A stretch of DNA of 41,337 nucleotides from Candidatus Sysuimicrobiota bacterium CSP1-3 (lineage in GTDB: Bacteria > Sysuimicrobiota > Sysuimicrobiia > Sysuimicrobiales > Humicultoraceae). The notes beneath the pieces are model-generated. The model was not told where the DNA came from, searched no databases, and saw only the letters and a list, made by a program, of their open reading frames with translations. Shown here piece by piece: positions 25,295 through 32,455 of the stretch. Positions within the stretch are counted from its first letter, which is position 1; every line of letters begins with the position of its first letter. The DNA lies in contig LDXQ01000016.1 of NCBI GenBank assembly GCA_001443485.1, positions 1 through 41,337 of the forward strand, read 5' to 3'. Position numbers and translations under genes: made by a program.

Positions 25295-25981
25295 ATGAAA
25301 GCCACGTGGAGCAGGGAGCTCCCCCAGATCGGTCTGATCGCGCTGATGACCATGCTGGCGGCGGTCACCTGGCCCTGGGCGCCTGACCGCATCGCCGTGC
25401 GCTGGGACCTCCAGGGCGAGGTCACCCGTTACGGCGGCAAGGCGGAGGGACTGCTCTTGCTGCCGGCGCTGGCGCTGCTGGTCTATCTCTTCCTGCTGGT
25501 CCTGCCCCGCATCGACCCGGGACGCGCCAACTACCAGCGGTTCGCCGGCCCATACAACATGATCCGCTTTTCCTTACTCTCGCTGATCGCCATCGCCTAC
25601 GGCGTGGTGCACGTGTGGATCCGGGGCTACCCGATCGACGTTGCCTCGGCCGGCCTGCTGCTGGTCGGCGTGATGCTGGTCATCTTCGGGGTCGTGATGG
25701 ACAAGATCCGCCCCAACTGGTCCGTCGGCATTCGCACCCCCTGGACGCTCACCAGCCAGGAGTCGTGGACCCGGACGCACCGCGTCGGCGGATGGCTCTT
25801 TATCGTGCTGGGGCTCTGGACCCTCCTGCTGGCCGTCGAGCGCACGGCCTGGGCCCTGGCGGTCTGGGTGATCATCCTTGGCGCCACCGTCGTCGGCCTG
25901 TTCGCTTACTCCTACCTCGTTTGGCGGGCCGACCCGCGGAAGATGCCGCCTACCGGAACGCTGCTCACCGAAGACTCCTAA
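25295..25981 (+). CDS. SdpI-like/DUF1648 membrane protein
   Basis: The ATG at 25295 (GAGGGG upstream) gives 228 residues with about six membrane helices. The N-terminal DUF1648 unit is clear: 'DRIAVRWDLQGEVTRYGGKAEGLLLLPAL'. The SdpI unit follows, with 'DKIRPNWSVGIRTPWTLTSQESWTRTHRVGGWLFIVLGL'. In Bacillus, SdpI protects against the SdpC toxin and takes part in its sensing; most homologues, including those without sdpABC neighbours as here, have unknown roles in the membrane. It ends 52 bp before lysA. Confidence 0.92.
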   Translation: MKATWSRELPQIGLIALMTMLAAVTWPWAPDRIAVRWDLQGEVTRYGGKAEGLLLLPALALLVYLFLLVLPRIDPGRANYQRFAGPYNMIRFSLLSLIAIAYGVVHVWIRGYPIDVASAGLLLVGVMLVIFGVVMDKIRPNWSVGIRTPWTLTSQESWTRTHRVGGWLFIVLGLWTLLLAVERTAWALAVWVIILGATVVGLFAYSYLVWRADPRKMPPTGTLLTEDS

Positions 25982-26020
25982 CCGTCCCGCAAAAGGGCAG
26001 ACATCGGGTGCTCGCTTTGG

Positions 26021-26026
26021 TAGAGT
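26021..26026 (+). promoter_or_regulatory. -10 box of a probably leaderless lysA transcript
   Basis: TAGAGT is followed by exactly seven bases and then the lysA ATG, with no ribosome-binding sequence. CAGACA sits 17 nt upstream as a 4/6 -35. Transcription would start at or next to the ATG. Confidence 0.5.
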
Positions 26027-26033
26027 AACCCCG

Positions 26034-27335
26034 ATGGTCCTGCACGATTTCCCTGTGGACGCGCGCGGAGTGCTCTCTATCGGCGGCTGCCGCGCGCCCG
26101 ACCTGGCCGAGACCCACGGCACGCCGCTGTTGGTGATCGACGAAGGCCGTTTCCGGCAGAACTGCCGGGCCTACCGCGAAAGCCTGCGCGAAGTGTACCC
26201 CCGCAGCCAGCCCATCTTCGCCAGTAAGGCGATGTGTGTTCTGGCGACTTGCCGCCTGGCCTACGATGAGGGGCTACACGTCGACGTCGCCTCCGGCGGC
26301 GAAATCTACACCGCGCGGCGGGGGGGCGTCCCCGGCGCGGTGCTGCACTTCCACGGCAACAACAAGACGGAAGACGAACTGCGTCTCGCGCTGGCCGAGG
26401 GCGTCGGCCGGATCATCGTCGACAACCTCTACGAACTGGAGTTGCTCGACCGGCTGACCCGGGAGATGCAGGCCCAGCCCGCGATCTTGCTGCGCATCAC
26501 CCCGGGCATCGAGCCGCACACGCACAAGGCGATCCAGACCGGCGGAGTCGATTCGAAGTTCGGTTTCGGCCTGCCGGACGGAGCGGCGATGCAGGCGGTC
26601 CGAACGGCGCTGGAGATCCCCGGCATTGAGCTGCGCGGGTTCCACTGCCACATCGGGTCGCAGATCTTCGACCCGGAACCCTTCGCCCTCGCCGCCCGCT
26701 CCATGGTGCAGTTCATGGCCGAGGTGCGCCTGGAATTGAATCTCACCTTTCCCGAACTCAACCTGGGGGGCGGGCTGGGGATCCGTTACCTTCCTGAGGA
26801 CGCGCCGCCGTCCATCCCGACGTTCGTGCGGGGTCTGGCCGGCGCGCTCCGCCAGACCCTCGAGGCGCACGACCTGCCGGAGCCGCTGCTCTACGTGGAA
26901 CCGGGCCGGTCCATCGTGGGTGACGCGGGGGTGACCCTGTACACGGTCGGGGCGATCAAGGCCATTCCGGGCGTGCGCACCTACGCCTCGGTGGACGGCG
27001 GGATGTTCGAAAATCCCCGGCCGGCCCTGTACGGCGCGCGCTACACGGCGGCGGTGGCCGACCGCGCCGCGGACCCGGTGGATCGGGCGGTGACGATCGC
27101 CGGCCGCTGCTGCGAGTCGGGCGATGTCCTCATCTGGGAGGCCGCGCTCCCACCGATCCGCCCCGGGGACCGCCTGGCGGTCTTCTCCACCGGCGCCTAC
27201 ACGTACTCGATGGCCAGCAACTACAATCGCTTCCCCCGGCCCGCGGTCGTCCTGGCGGGGGAGGGGCGGGCGCGCGTGGTGGTCGAGCGAGAGACCTATG
27301 ACGACCTTATCCGGAAAGATCGGCCGCTGACGTAG
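26034..27335 (+). CDS. lysA: Diaminopimelate decarboxylase
   Basis: The ATG at 26034 gives 433 residues, a normal LysA length; the track start at 25878 overlaps the SdpI gene. It is a fold-III PLP enzyme: the Schiff-base Lys is in 'IFASKAM' (about residue 65), the phosphate-binding Gly-rich loop is 'NLGGGLGIRY', 'EPGRSIVG' binds the cofactor, and the partner-subunit catalytic Cys is in 'GRCCESGDVL'. It decarboxylates meso-diaminopimelate to L-lysine in the cytosol, the last step of the DAP pathway. There is no visible Shine-Dalgarno, in line with a leaderless message. The M50 protease gene begins immediately after its stop. Confidence 0.97.
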   Translation: MVLHDFPVDARGVLSIGGCRAPDLAETHGTPLLVIDEGRFRQNCRAYRESLREVYPRSQPIFASKAMCVLATCRLAYDEGLHVDVASGGEIYTARRGGVPGAVLHFHGNNKTEDELRLALAEGVGRIIVDNLYELELLDRLTREMQAQPAILLRITPGIEPHTHKAIQTGGVDSKFGFGLPDGAAMQAVRTALEIPGIELRGFHCHIGSQIFDPEPFALAARSMVQFMAEVRLELNLTFPELNLGGGLGIRYLPEDAPPSIPTFVRGLAGALRQTLEAHDLPEPLLYVEPGRSIVGDAGVTLYTVGAIKAIPGVRTYASVDGGMFENPRPALYGARYTAAVADRAADPVDRAVTIAGRCCESGDVLIWEAALPPIRPGDRLAVFSTGAYTYSMASNYNRFPRPAVVLAGEGRARVVVERETYDDLIRKDRPLT

Positions 27336-27947
27336 GTGCTCGGCCTCTCGCTGACCACCCTGCTCTTCCGCGCGCTGGCGCTGCTGATTGCGGCGCCCTT
27401 CCACGAGTTCGCCCACGGGTACGCCGCGGACCGGCTGGGCGATCCCACGCCGCGCCGCGCCGGCCGCCTCACGCTGAACCCGCTGGCCCACCTCGACCCA
27501 CTGGGGACGATCCTCCTGGTCCTGACGGGGTTCGGCTGGGCGAAGCCTGTTCCCATCGACCCGGGCTATTTCCCGGACTGGCGCCGCGGCCTCATCACCG
27601 TGGCGGCGGCCGGCCCCATCGCCAACGTGGTTCTGGCGATTCTGTTTGGCCTCCCGTTCAAGCTGGGACTGGTGGCCGCGGGATCACCGCTGGCGCGGCC
27701 GCTGTTTGTCATCGTCTTCATCAATGCGGTCCTGGCCGTCTTCAACCTGATCCCGGTGCCGCCGCTGGACGGGTCGAAGATCATGATCGGCCTGCTGCCG
27801 GGGCAACTGGGCCTCGCCTACGCTCGCTTGCAGGCCTACGGCGTGCTGATCCTGATTGCCCTGATCTCCTTCCGCATCACCGATCTGCTGGTACTACCCC
27901 CGCTGCTGTGGCTGGTCCAACTGGCCACCGGGCTGGGCGGGCGCTGA
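27336..27947 (+). CDS. M50 family site-2-type membrane protease
   Basis: The protein has 203 residues with four to six membrane helices. The zinc site is complete: HEFAH in 'AAPFHEFAHGYAA' (His23, Glu24, His27) and the second motif 'FNLIPVPPLDGSKI'. This is the short rhomboid-sized YwhC/S2P class without a PDZ domain. Intramembrane metalloproteases of this kind cleave transmembrane segments, but no substrate has been set for this subgroup. It starts with a GTG directly after the lysA TAG, so the two are cotranscribed. The lysA-M50-scpA-scpB order is common in Bacillota-like genomes. Confidence 0.93.
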   Translation: MLGLSLTTLLFRALALLIAAPFHEFAHGYAADRLGDPTPRRAGRLTLNPLAHLDPLGTILLVLTGFGWAKPVPIDPGYFPDWRRGLITVAAAGPIANVVLAILFGLPFKLGLVAAGSPLARPLFVIVFINAVLAVFNLIPVPPLDGSKIMIGLLPGQLGLAYARLQAYGVLILIALISFRITDLLVLPPLLWLVQLATGLGGR

Positions 27948-27976
27948 CCGCGGCGGGTTGCCGCGCCTGATGCGCC

Positions 27977-28005
27977 GCGACAGGGATTTCGCGCCCGCAT
28001 ACCGT
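27977..28005 (+). promoter_or_regulatory. Possible promoter of the scpAB operon
   Basis: GCGACA (27977-27982), 17 nt, then TACCGT (28000-28005) lie 43 bp before the scpA GTG. Both boxes are weak matches, and read-through from lysA is equally possible. Confidence 0.3.
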
Positions 28006-28048
28006 ACCTAACGGAGAGCACATCGCTCGTGGTGGGCCGTCATACACC

Positions 28049-28798
28049 GTGACGAACACACGACCCGGCACATTCGTCGTCCACACCGCCACGTTTGAAG
28101 GTCCGCTGGACCAGCTGCTCCGGCTCGCTCAGCAGGGGCAGGTGGACCTCCAGACGCTCCCGCTCGCGGACATCGCCGCCGACTACCTGGCCCACGCCCG
28201 CCGCGACTTCGACGTCGACGACGTCACCGAGACGATCTGGATGCTCGCCGCCCTGATCGAGCTGAAGGCGCGCGCCCTGCTGCCGCAGCCCCCGCCGCCC
28301 GAGGAGCCCCCGGTCGACGACGCCGGCGACCTGGAAGAGCTGCTGGAAGAGCGGCTGGCGGCCTACAGAGCCTTCAAAGACGTGGCGACGGCGCTGCGCG
28401 CGCTGGAGGCCTATCAGCAGCGCGTCTTCCTCCGCCCGCCGGACGAACCCGACGAGCCGCTGCTCTCCGGCGTGGCCCTGACGGACTTGTTCCGCGCGTT
28501 CCAGGAGGTGCTGGCGCGCGGCCGGGAGCGCGGGGCCGAGATCCCGCCCGAAGGGATCACCGTCGCGGACCGCATGGCCGCGGTGCTGGCGTTGCTCGCG
28601 GCGCATCCCGACGGCGTGCCGTTCGATGCGCTCTTCCCGCCCGAGGCCTCGCGCCTGGAGATCGTCGTCACGTTCCTGGCCCTGTTAGAGTTGATCCGCC
28701 TGCTGCGCGTGCGCGTCATGCAGGAGGCGCGGTTCGGCACGATCCGCATCCACGCCCGCATCCCCCAGGAGGGCCGGTCTGGAGCTGAGGCCGGATGA
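28049..28798 (+). CDS. scpA: Segregation and condensation protein A
   Basis: The 249-residue kleisin begins with the ScpA hallmark 'FEGPLDQLLRLAQQGQVDLQTLPLADIAADYL', continues with 'TIWMLAALIELKARALLP' and has the C-terminal winged-helix 'EIVVTFLALLELIRLLRVRVMQEARFGTI'. It bridges the two heads of the SMC dimer and, with ScpB, forms condensin for chromosome segregation. The start is a GTG with no strong ribosome site, and no in-frame alternative exists nearby. Its stop overlaps the scpB start (ATGA), as expected for a pair made in fixed ratio. Confidence 0.96.
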   Translation: MTNTRPGTFVVHTATFEGPLDQLLRLAQQGQVDLQTLPLADIAADYLAHARRDFDVDDVTETIWMLAALIELKARALLPQPPPPEEPPVDDAGDLEELLEERLAAYRAFKDVATALRALEAYQQRVFLRPPDEPDEPLLSGVALTDLFRAFQEVLARGRERGAEIPPEGITVADRMAAVLALLAAHPDGVPFDALFPPEASRLEIVVTFLALLELIRLLRVRVMQEARFGTIRIHARIPQEGRSGAEAG

Positions 28799-29370
28799 CC
28801 GACCCCCGCATCCGGGAGGCGGCCAGTGCCATCGAGTGCGTACTCCTGGTTAGCGGGGAGCCCGTGCGTCTCGATCAACTCGTGGAAGCCACGCAGGCTC
28901 CCCCTGAGGTCGTCATCGCCGCGACCGAACTGCTGCAGCAGGAGTACGCCGACCGCGGGCTGGAGATCCAGGCGGTGGCCGGCGGCTACCAACTCGGCAC
29001 GCGGCCGGCCTACGCCGAGGCGGTGCGCCGCTATCTGGGGGCCGCGGGGCGTGAACCGCTCTCGCAGGCGGCGCTGGAGACGCTGGCCATCGTCGCCTAC
29101 CGCCAGCCGATCACCCGGCCGGAGATCGAGGCCCTGCGCGGCGTACGCAGCGAGTACATCCTGGAACGGCTGGAGGAACGGCGGTTGATCAAGGCCGTCG
29201 GCCGAAAGCAGACGGTGGGGCGGCCGATCCTGTATGGTACGACCGACGCGTTTCTCCGGTACTTCGGGCTGCGCGATCTGAGCGACCTGCCGCCGATCGA
29301 AGCGTTCGGCCGCGGGGCGCCGAACGCCGCCGCGGCGGGCGCGCCGGCCTCGACCGACAGCAAGCCATGA
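28795..29370 (+). CDS. scpB: Segregation and condensation protein B
   Basis: This 191-residue protein consists of two winged-helix domains: 'AIECVLLVSGEPVRLDQLVEAT' and 'GGYQLGTRPAYAEAVRRYL', then 'LSQAALETLAIVAYRQPITRPEIEALRGV' and 'LYGTTDAFLRYFGLRDLSDLP', all standard for ScpB. The dimer binds the middle of ScpA in the SMC complex. It ends in a low-complexity Ala/Pro tail. It overlaps scpA at the start and the carboxypeptidase gene at the end (both ATGA). Confidence 0.96.
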   Translation: MTDPRIREAASAIECVLLVSGEPVRLDQLVEATQAPPEVVIAATELLQQEYADRGLEIQAVAGGYQLGTRPAYAEAVRRYLGAAGREPLSQAALETLAIVAYRQPITRPEIEALRGVRSEYILERLEERRLIKAVGRKQTVGRPILYGTTDAFLRYFGLRDLSDLPPIEAFGRGAPNAAAAGAPASTDSKP

Positions 29371-30560
29371 CGTACCGGCGGACCGCGCTGGTCCTTGCGG
29401 CGATCGCTGTTGCCGTGGCGTTGGTGCCGCCGGTCGTCGACGCCCACGGCGCACCCGCTGGCAGTGCGCCTGTCCTCGGGGGAACGGCGGGCACGATCCC
29501 GCCGATCTTCGCCGCCTCCGCCATCTTGATGGACGCGCGCACCGGCGCGGTCCTCTACGCGCAGGCCGCGGACGCGCGCCGCCCTCCGGCGAGCACGACG
29601 AAGATCCTTACGGCGATCATCGTCCTCGAGTACCTGCGCCCGGACACGATGGTGCCGATCTCCAAGCGCGCGGCCGAGCAGCGGTCTGGCAGCGCCATCG
29701 GCCTGGAGGTCGGGGAGCGGTGGCGGGCGGACGATCTGTTGAACGCGCTGATCCTCGCATCGGCCAACGATGCGGCGGTGGCGCTGGCGGAGGCCGTCGC
29801 GGGGTCGGTGGAGCGCTTCGCCGATCTGATGAACCAGAAGGCCCGAGCGATCGGGGCCCGCGACAGCACCTTCGTCGTGCCCCACGGCCTCTACTACCCG
29901 CAGCACCTGACGACCGCCCGCGACCTCGCCCTGATCACGCGCTACGCCCTGCGCCATCCCGCCTTCGCGGCGCTCGTCCGGCAGCAGACCTTCACCTGGA
30001 TGCGGCACGGCCTCCCGCCGCGCGTCGTGGTGAACCGGAACAGACTGCTCTGGCGGTTGCCCGGCGCCGACGGCGTGAAGACCGGGTGGATTCCCGAGTC
30101 GGGGCAGTGTCTGGTGGCCTCGGCGACGCGCGGGGGATGGCAGTTGATCGCCGTGGCGCTGGACAGTCCCGACGTCTTCGCCGACGCGACGCGGCTGCTG
30201 GAGTACGGCTTCTCCCACTTCCGCCTCGTCCGCGTCGCCGCGCGGGAAGTGGTGCTGGCGCGCCGTCCCCTGCCGCGGGCGGACAAGCTGGTCTCCGCCG
30301 CAGTGCCGGAGGACGTCTACGTGGTCCTGCCGCGGGGCGCCGCGCTCCACTGGGAGGTGCGCCTGCCACCGGACCTCCTGCCGCCGATCCGGCGCGGCAT
30401 GCCCATCGGGGAACTGATGGTCTACGCCGACGGCCGCCTGGTGGCGCGCCAGCCGGTGGTCGCGGCGGAGGACGTGGAGGCCCGCTCGTTGTGGCGGCAC
30501 GTCCTCGCCTGGGTGCGCGGCCTGATCACGCGCTCGACCGCCGCCGGGCATGGCGGCTGA
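29367..30560 (+). CDS. D-alanyl-D-alanine carboxypeptidase (S11, DacF-like)
   Basis: This 397-residue penicillin-binding protein has a signal peptide (about 1-27). All three active-site motifs are present: SxxK in 'PPASTTKIL' (Ser76, Lys79), SxN in 'LILASANDAAVALAEAV' and KTG in 'GADGVKTGWIPESG'. It removes the terminal D-Ala from peptidoglycan pentapeptides and so limits cross-linking. A PBP5_C-like beta domain follows and the C-terminus is a possible amphipathic anchor ('LWRHVLAWVRGLITRS'). It overlaps scpB by four bases; scpAB-dacF is a familiar Gram-positive-type order. Confidence 0.95.
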   Translation: MTYRRTALVLAAIAVAVALVPPVVDAHGAPAGSAPVLGGTAGTIPPIFAASAILMDARTGAVLYAQAADARRPPASTTKILTAIIVLEYLRPDTMVPISKRAAEQRSGSAIGLEVGERWRADDLLNALILASANDAAVALAEAVAGSVERFADLMNQKARAIGARDSTFVVPHGLYYPQHLTTARDLALITRYALRHPAFAALVRQQTFTWMRHGLPPRVVVNRNRLLWRLPGADGVKTGWIPESGQCLVASATRGGWQLIAVALDSPDVFADATRLLEYGFSHFRLVRVAAREVVLARRPLPRADKLVSAAVPEDVYVVLPRGAALHWEVRLPPDLLPPIRRGMPIGELMVYADGRLVARQPVVAAEDVEARSLWRHVLAWVRGLITRSTAAGHGG

Positions 30561-30719
30561 CGTCCCACTCCTCCGCACCCTGCCCGCGGATGCGATCATC
30601 CTGGATCTGGAAGACGGCGTGGCCGCGGCTACACGGGGAAGCAGGTGATCGCGGCCTATGAAGCGGCGCCCCGCGGTGTGATTATGGTAGAGGGGCGCAT
30701 GGTGGACGCGCCGGGGTAG
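30550..30719 (+). pseudogene. Collapsed CitE/HpcH-like aldolase-lyase remnant
   Basis: Two short pieces of a citrate-lyase-beta-like protein are joined. One frame reads 'LRTLPADAIILDLEDGVAAAT', the N-terminal strand with its metal-binding Glu/Asp region, and stops at 30648. A second frame reads 'KQVIAAYEAAPRGVIMVEGRMVDAPG' and stops at 30719, matching the C-terminal helix of the same family. About 200 residues between them are missing. It overlaps the carboxypeptidase stop by 11 nt and lies 6 bp before pspC, so it is a gene scar inside an otherwise dense operon region. Confidence 0.72.
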
Positions 30720-30725
30720 GGAACC

Positions 30726-31133
30726 ATGGAGGTCAAGCGGCTTTACCGGTCGCGGGAGGACCGCTGGATCGCCGGTGTGGGCGGCGGCCTGGCCCGCTAC
30801 TTCGGCATGGACCCCACGCCGATCCGCCTCGGGTTCATCCTGCTGAGCCTCTGGAGCGGCGTCGGCGTCCTGATCTACCTGATCATGGTGCTGGTCGTCC
30901 CGGAGGAGCCGTCCACGCAGGTGGTGACCGACCCGGTCCTGCCGCAGGAGCACGGCCTGGAAGATCCGGAAGCCCGGCGGATGCGCATGCTCGGCGTGAT
31001 CCTGCTGCTGAGCGGCGTCTACCTGCTGATCCGCAACGTCGACCTGTTCTCCCAGACCGGCGAACGCATCGTCGCCCTGCTGCTCATCGTCGGCGGCTTC
31101 ATCATCCTGCTGTTGCGCCCCGGTCGGATCTAG
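30726..31133 (+). CDS. PspC domain membrane protein
   Basis: This 135-residue protein starts with a PspC domain, 'KRLYRSREDRWIAGVGGGLARYFGMDPTPIRLGFILLSL', with a helix that continues 'GVGVLIYLIMVLVVP', and adds a second membrane pair near the C-terminus. PspC-domain proteins act in envelope stress sensing; in Gram-positive lineages the same domain is found in small membrane proteins with no phage-shock operon. No pspA is near. It stands in front of the convergent csaA gene, with 46 bp between. Confidence 0.93.
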   Translation: MEVKRLYRSREDRWIAGVGGGLARYFGMDPTPIRLGFILLSLWSGVGVLIYLIMVLVVPEEPSTQVVTDPVLPQEHGLEDPEARRMRMLGVILLLSGVYLLIRNVDLFSQTGERIVALLLIVGGFIILLLRPGRI

Positions 31134-31179
31134 CCGCCCACGCCGTCGCATTGGCGTCCCAGGGGAAGGGGCGGCGGGA

Positions 31180-31515
31180 TCATGCGATCCACGCCCCCAG
31201 TTCGGCCTCGGCGTCCGGGCGCAGCAGGACGATCCGCCCCCCGTGCTCGACCGCGCCCAGCACCAGCACCTCGCTCTCAAAATCGGCGATGCGCCGCGGC
31301 GGGAAGTTCGTCACCGCGACGACCTGCCGGCCGAGTAGCTCTTCCCTGGTGTAGAAGGGGCGGACGGCGGCGGCGGAGCGGCGCGTCCCGTAGGGGCCGA
31401 AATCGATGAGGAGCCGATAGGACGGTTTACGCGCCTTGGGGAAGTCCTCCACCTGCACGATGCGCCCGACGCGCATCTCCACGCGTTCGAAGTCTGCAAC
31501 GGTGATTCGGTTCAT
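31180..31515 (-). CDS. csaA: CsaA-like tRNA-binding/chaperone protein
   Basis: The ATG at 31515 gives 111 residues of CsaA length; the track start at 31770 runs into the divergent gene. The tRNA-binding OB-fold is plain: 'FERVEMRVGRIVQVEDFPKARKPSYRLLIDFG' and 'LLGRQVVAVTNFPPRRIADFESEVLVLGA', the same fold as the C-terminal domain of methionyl-tRNA synthetase and Trbp111. CsaA dimers bind tRNA and have been credited with a chaperone role in protein export in Bacillus. It is divergent from the BtuF-like gene by only 22 bp, and has no good ribosome site. Confidence 0.93.
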   Translation of the reverse strand: MNRITVADFERVEMRVGRIVQVEDFPKARKPSYRLLIDFGPYGTRRSAAAVRPFYTREELLGRQVVAVTNFPPRRIADFESEVLVLGAVEHGGRIVLLRPDAEAELGAWIA

Positions 31516-31522
31516 GCCTGGG

Positions 31523-31530
31523 CGTATACT
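31523..31530. promoter_or_regulatory. Symmetric -10 shared by csaA and the BtuF-like gene
   Basis: The 22-bp gap between the two divergent starts contains CGTATACT. Read rightward it gives TATACT (31525-31530), then seven bases, then the BtuF-like ATG. Read leftward it gives TATACG (31528-31523), then seven bases, then the csaA ATG. Neither gene has a clear Shine-Dalgarno; a partial -35 (GTGATT, 31502-31507) is visible only for the rightward direction. Confidence 0.5.
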
Positions 31531-31537
31531 TCGGCTG

Positions 31538-32455
31538 ATGATGAACTCCTGCTCGCGCCCGGCGGGGCGGCTGCGCGTGGGTCTCGTCGCCCTCGTGTGC
31601 GCCCTCGCGTTCCCCGTTCCCCACGGGGCGCGGGCGGCGGCCGCATTCCCCCTCACCGTGCGCGATGCGCTGGGGCGCCAAGTCACCATCCCGAGTCCGC
31701 CGCGGCGGATTACCTCAGTGGCTCCCAGCGTCACCGAGATCCTCTTCGCGCTGGGACTGGGGGACAACATCGTCGGTATCAGCGACGCGGATGACTATCC
31801 CGCCGCGGGCCTGCGGGGCAAGACCCGGGTGGGCGGCGTGATCCTGAACGTGGAGCGGATCCTGGCGCTGCGGCCCGACCTCGTCATCGGCGTGGCCGGT
31901 CTGCAGCAGGGGCAGCTGGAACGGCTGATCCGGCTGGGGCTCCCGGTGCTGGCCGTAGAGGCACGCAGCCTGGAGGAGACCTTTGCGCAGATCAGTCTCC
32001 TCGGGCGCGTTACCGGGCGCGGCGCCGCGGCGGGCCGGCTGCTCGGCGGCCTGCGCGCGCGGGTGGCGGCTGTGGAGCGCCGGGTGCGCGGGCGCGCCCC
32101 ACCCCGCGTGTACGTGGAAATTTGGGGTGAGCCGCTGCAGACGGCCGGTGCCGGGACGTTCATTGATGACCTGGTGCGGCGCGCCGGTGGGCGCAATCTG
32201 ATGGCCGACCTCCACGGCTGGCCGCAGGTGGCGCCCGAGGCCGTCGTGCGCCGCGATCCGGAAGTCATCTTGCTGACCTACGCGGGACGGCAGCGCGTGG
32301 CCGCTCGCGTAGGGTGGGCCGGCGTCGCGGCCGTGCGCCGCAGCCGCATCTATGAACTGGACCCGGATCTCGTCTCGCGCCCCGGACCGCGGCTGGTGGA
32401 CGGGCTGGAGCGCATCGCCCGCCTGCTGCACCGCGAGGCATTCTCACTGCCGTGA
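31538..32455 (+). CDS. BtuF/FhuD-like helical-backbone metal-receptor binding protein
   Basis: The start is the first ATG of an ATG-ATG pair, seven bases after TATACT, giving 305 residues. A signal peptide ('VGLVALVCALAFPVPHGARA') precedes a TroA-like type III receptor: 'DALGRQVTIPSPPRRITSVAPSVTEILFALGLGDNIVGISDADDYP' and 'GGVILNVERILALRPDLVIG'. These carry cobalamin, haem or Fe(III)-siderophores to BtuCD/FhuBC-type importers. No lipobox Cys is visible at the cleavage site. The next gene is the matching ATPase, joined by a GTGA overlap; the FecCD/BtuC permease gene that usually lies between them is absent. Confidence 0.9.
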   Translation: MMNSCSRPAGRLRVGLVALVCALAFPVPHGARAAAAFPLTVRDALGRQVTIPSPPRRITSVAPSVTEILFALGLGDNIVGISDADDYPAAGLRGKTRVGGVILNVERILALRPDLVIGVAGLQQGQLERLIRLGLPVLAVEARSLEETFAQISLLGRVTGRGAAAGRLLGGLRARVAAVERRVRGRAPPRVYVEIWGEPLQTAGAGTFIDDLVRRAGGRNLMADLHGWPQVAPEAVVRRDPEVILLTYAGRQRVAARVGWAGVAAVRRSRIYELDPDLVSRPGPRLVDGLERIARLLHREAFSLP

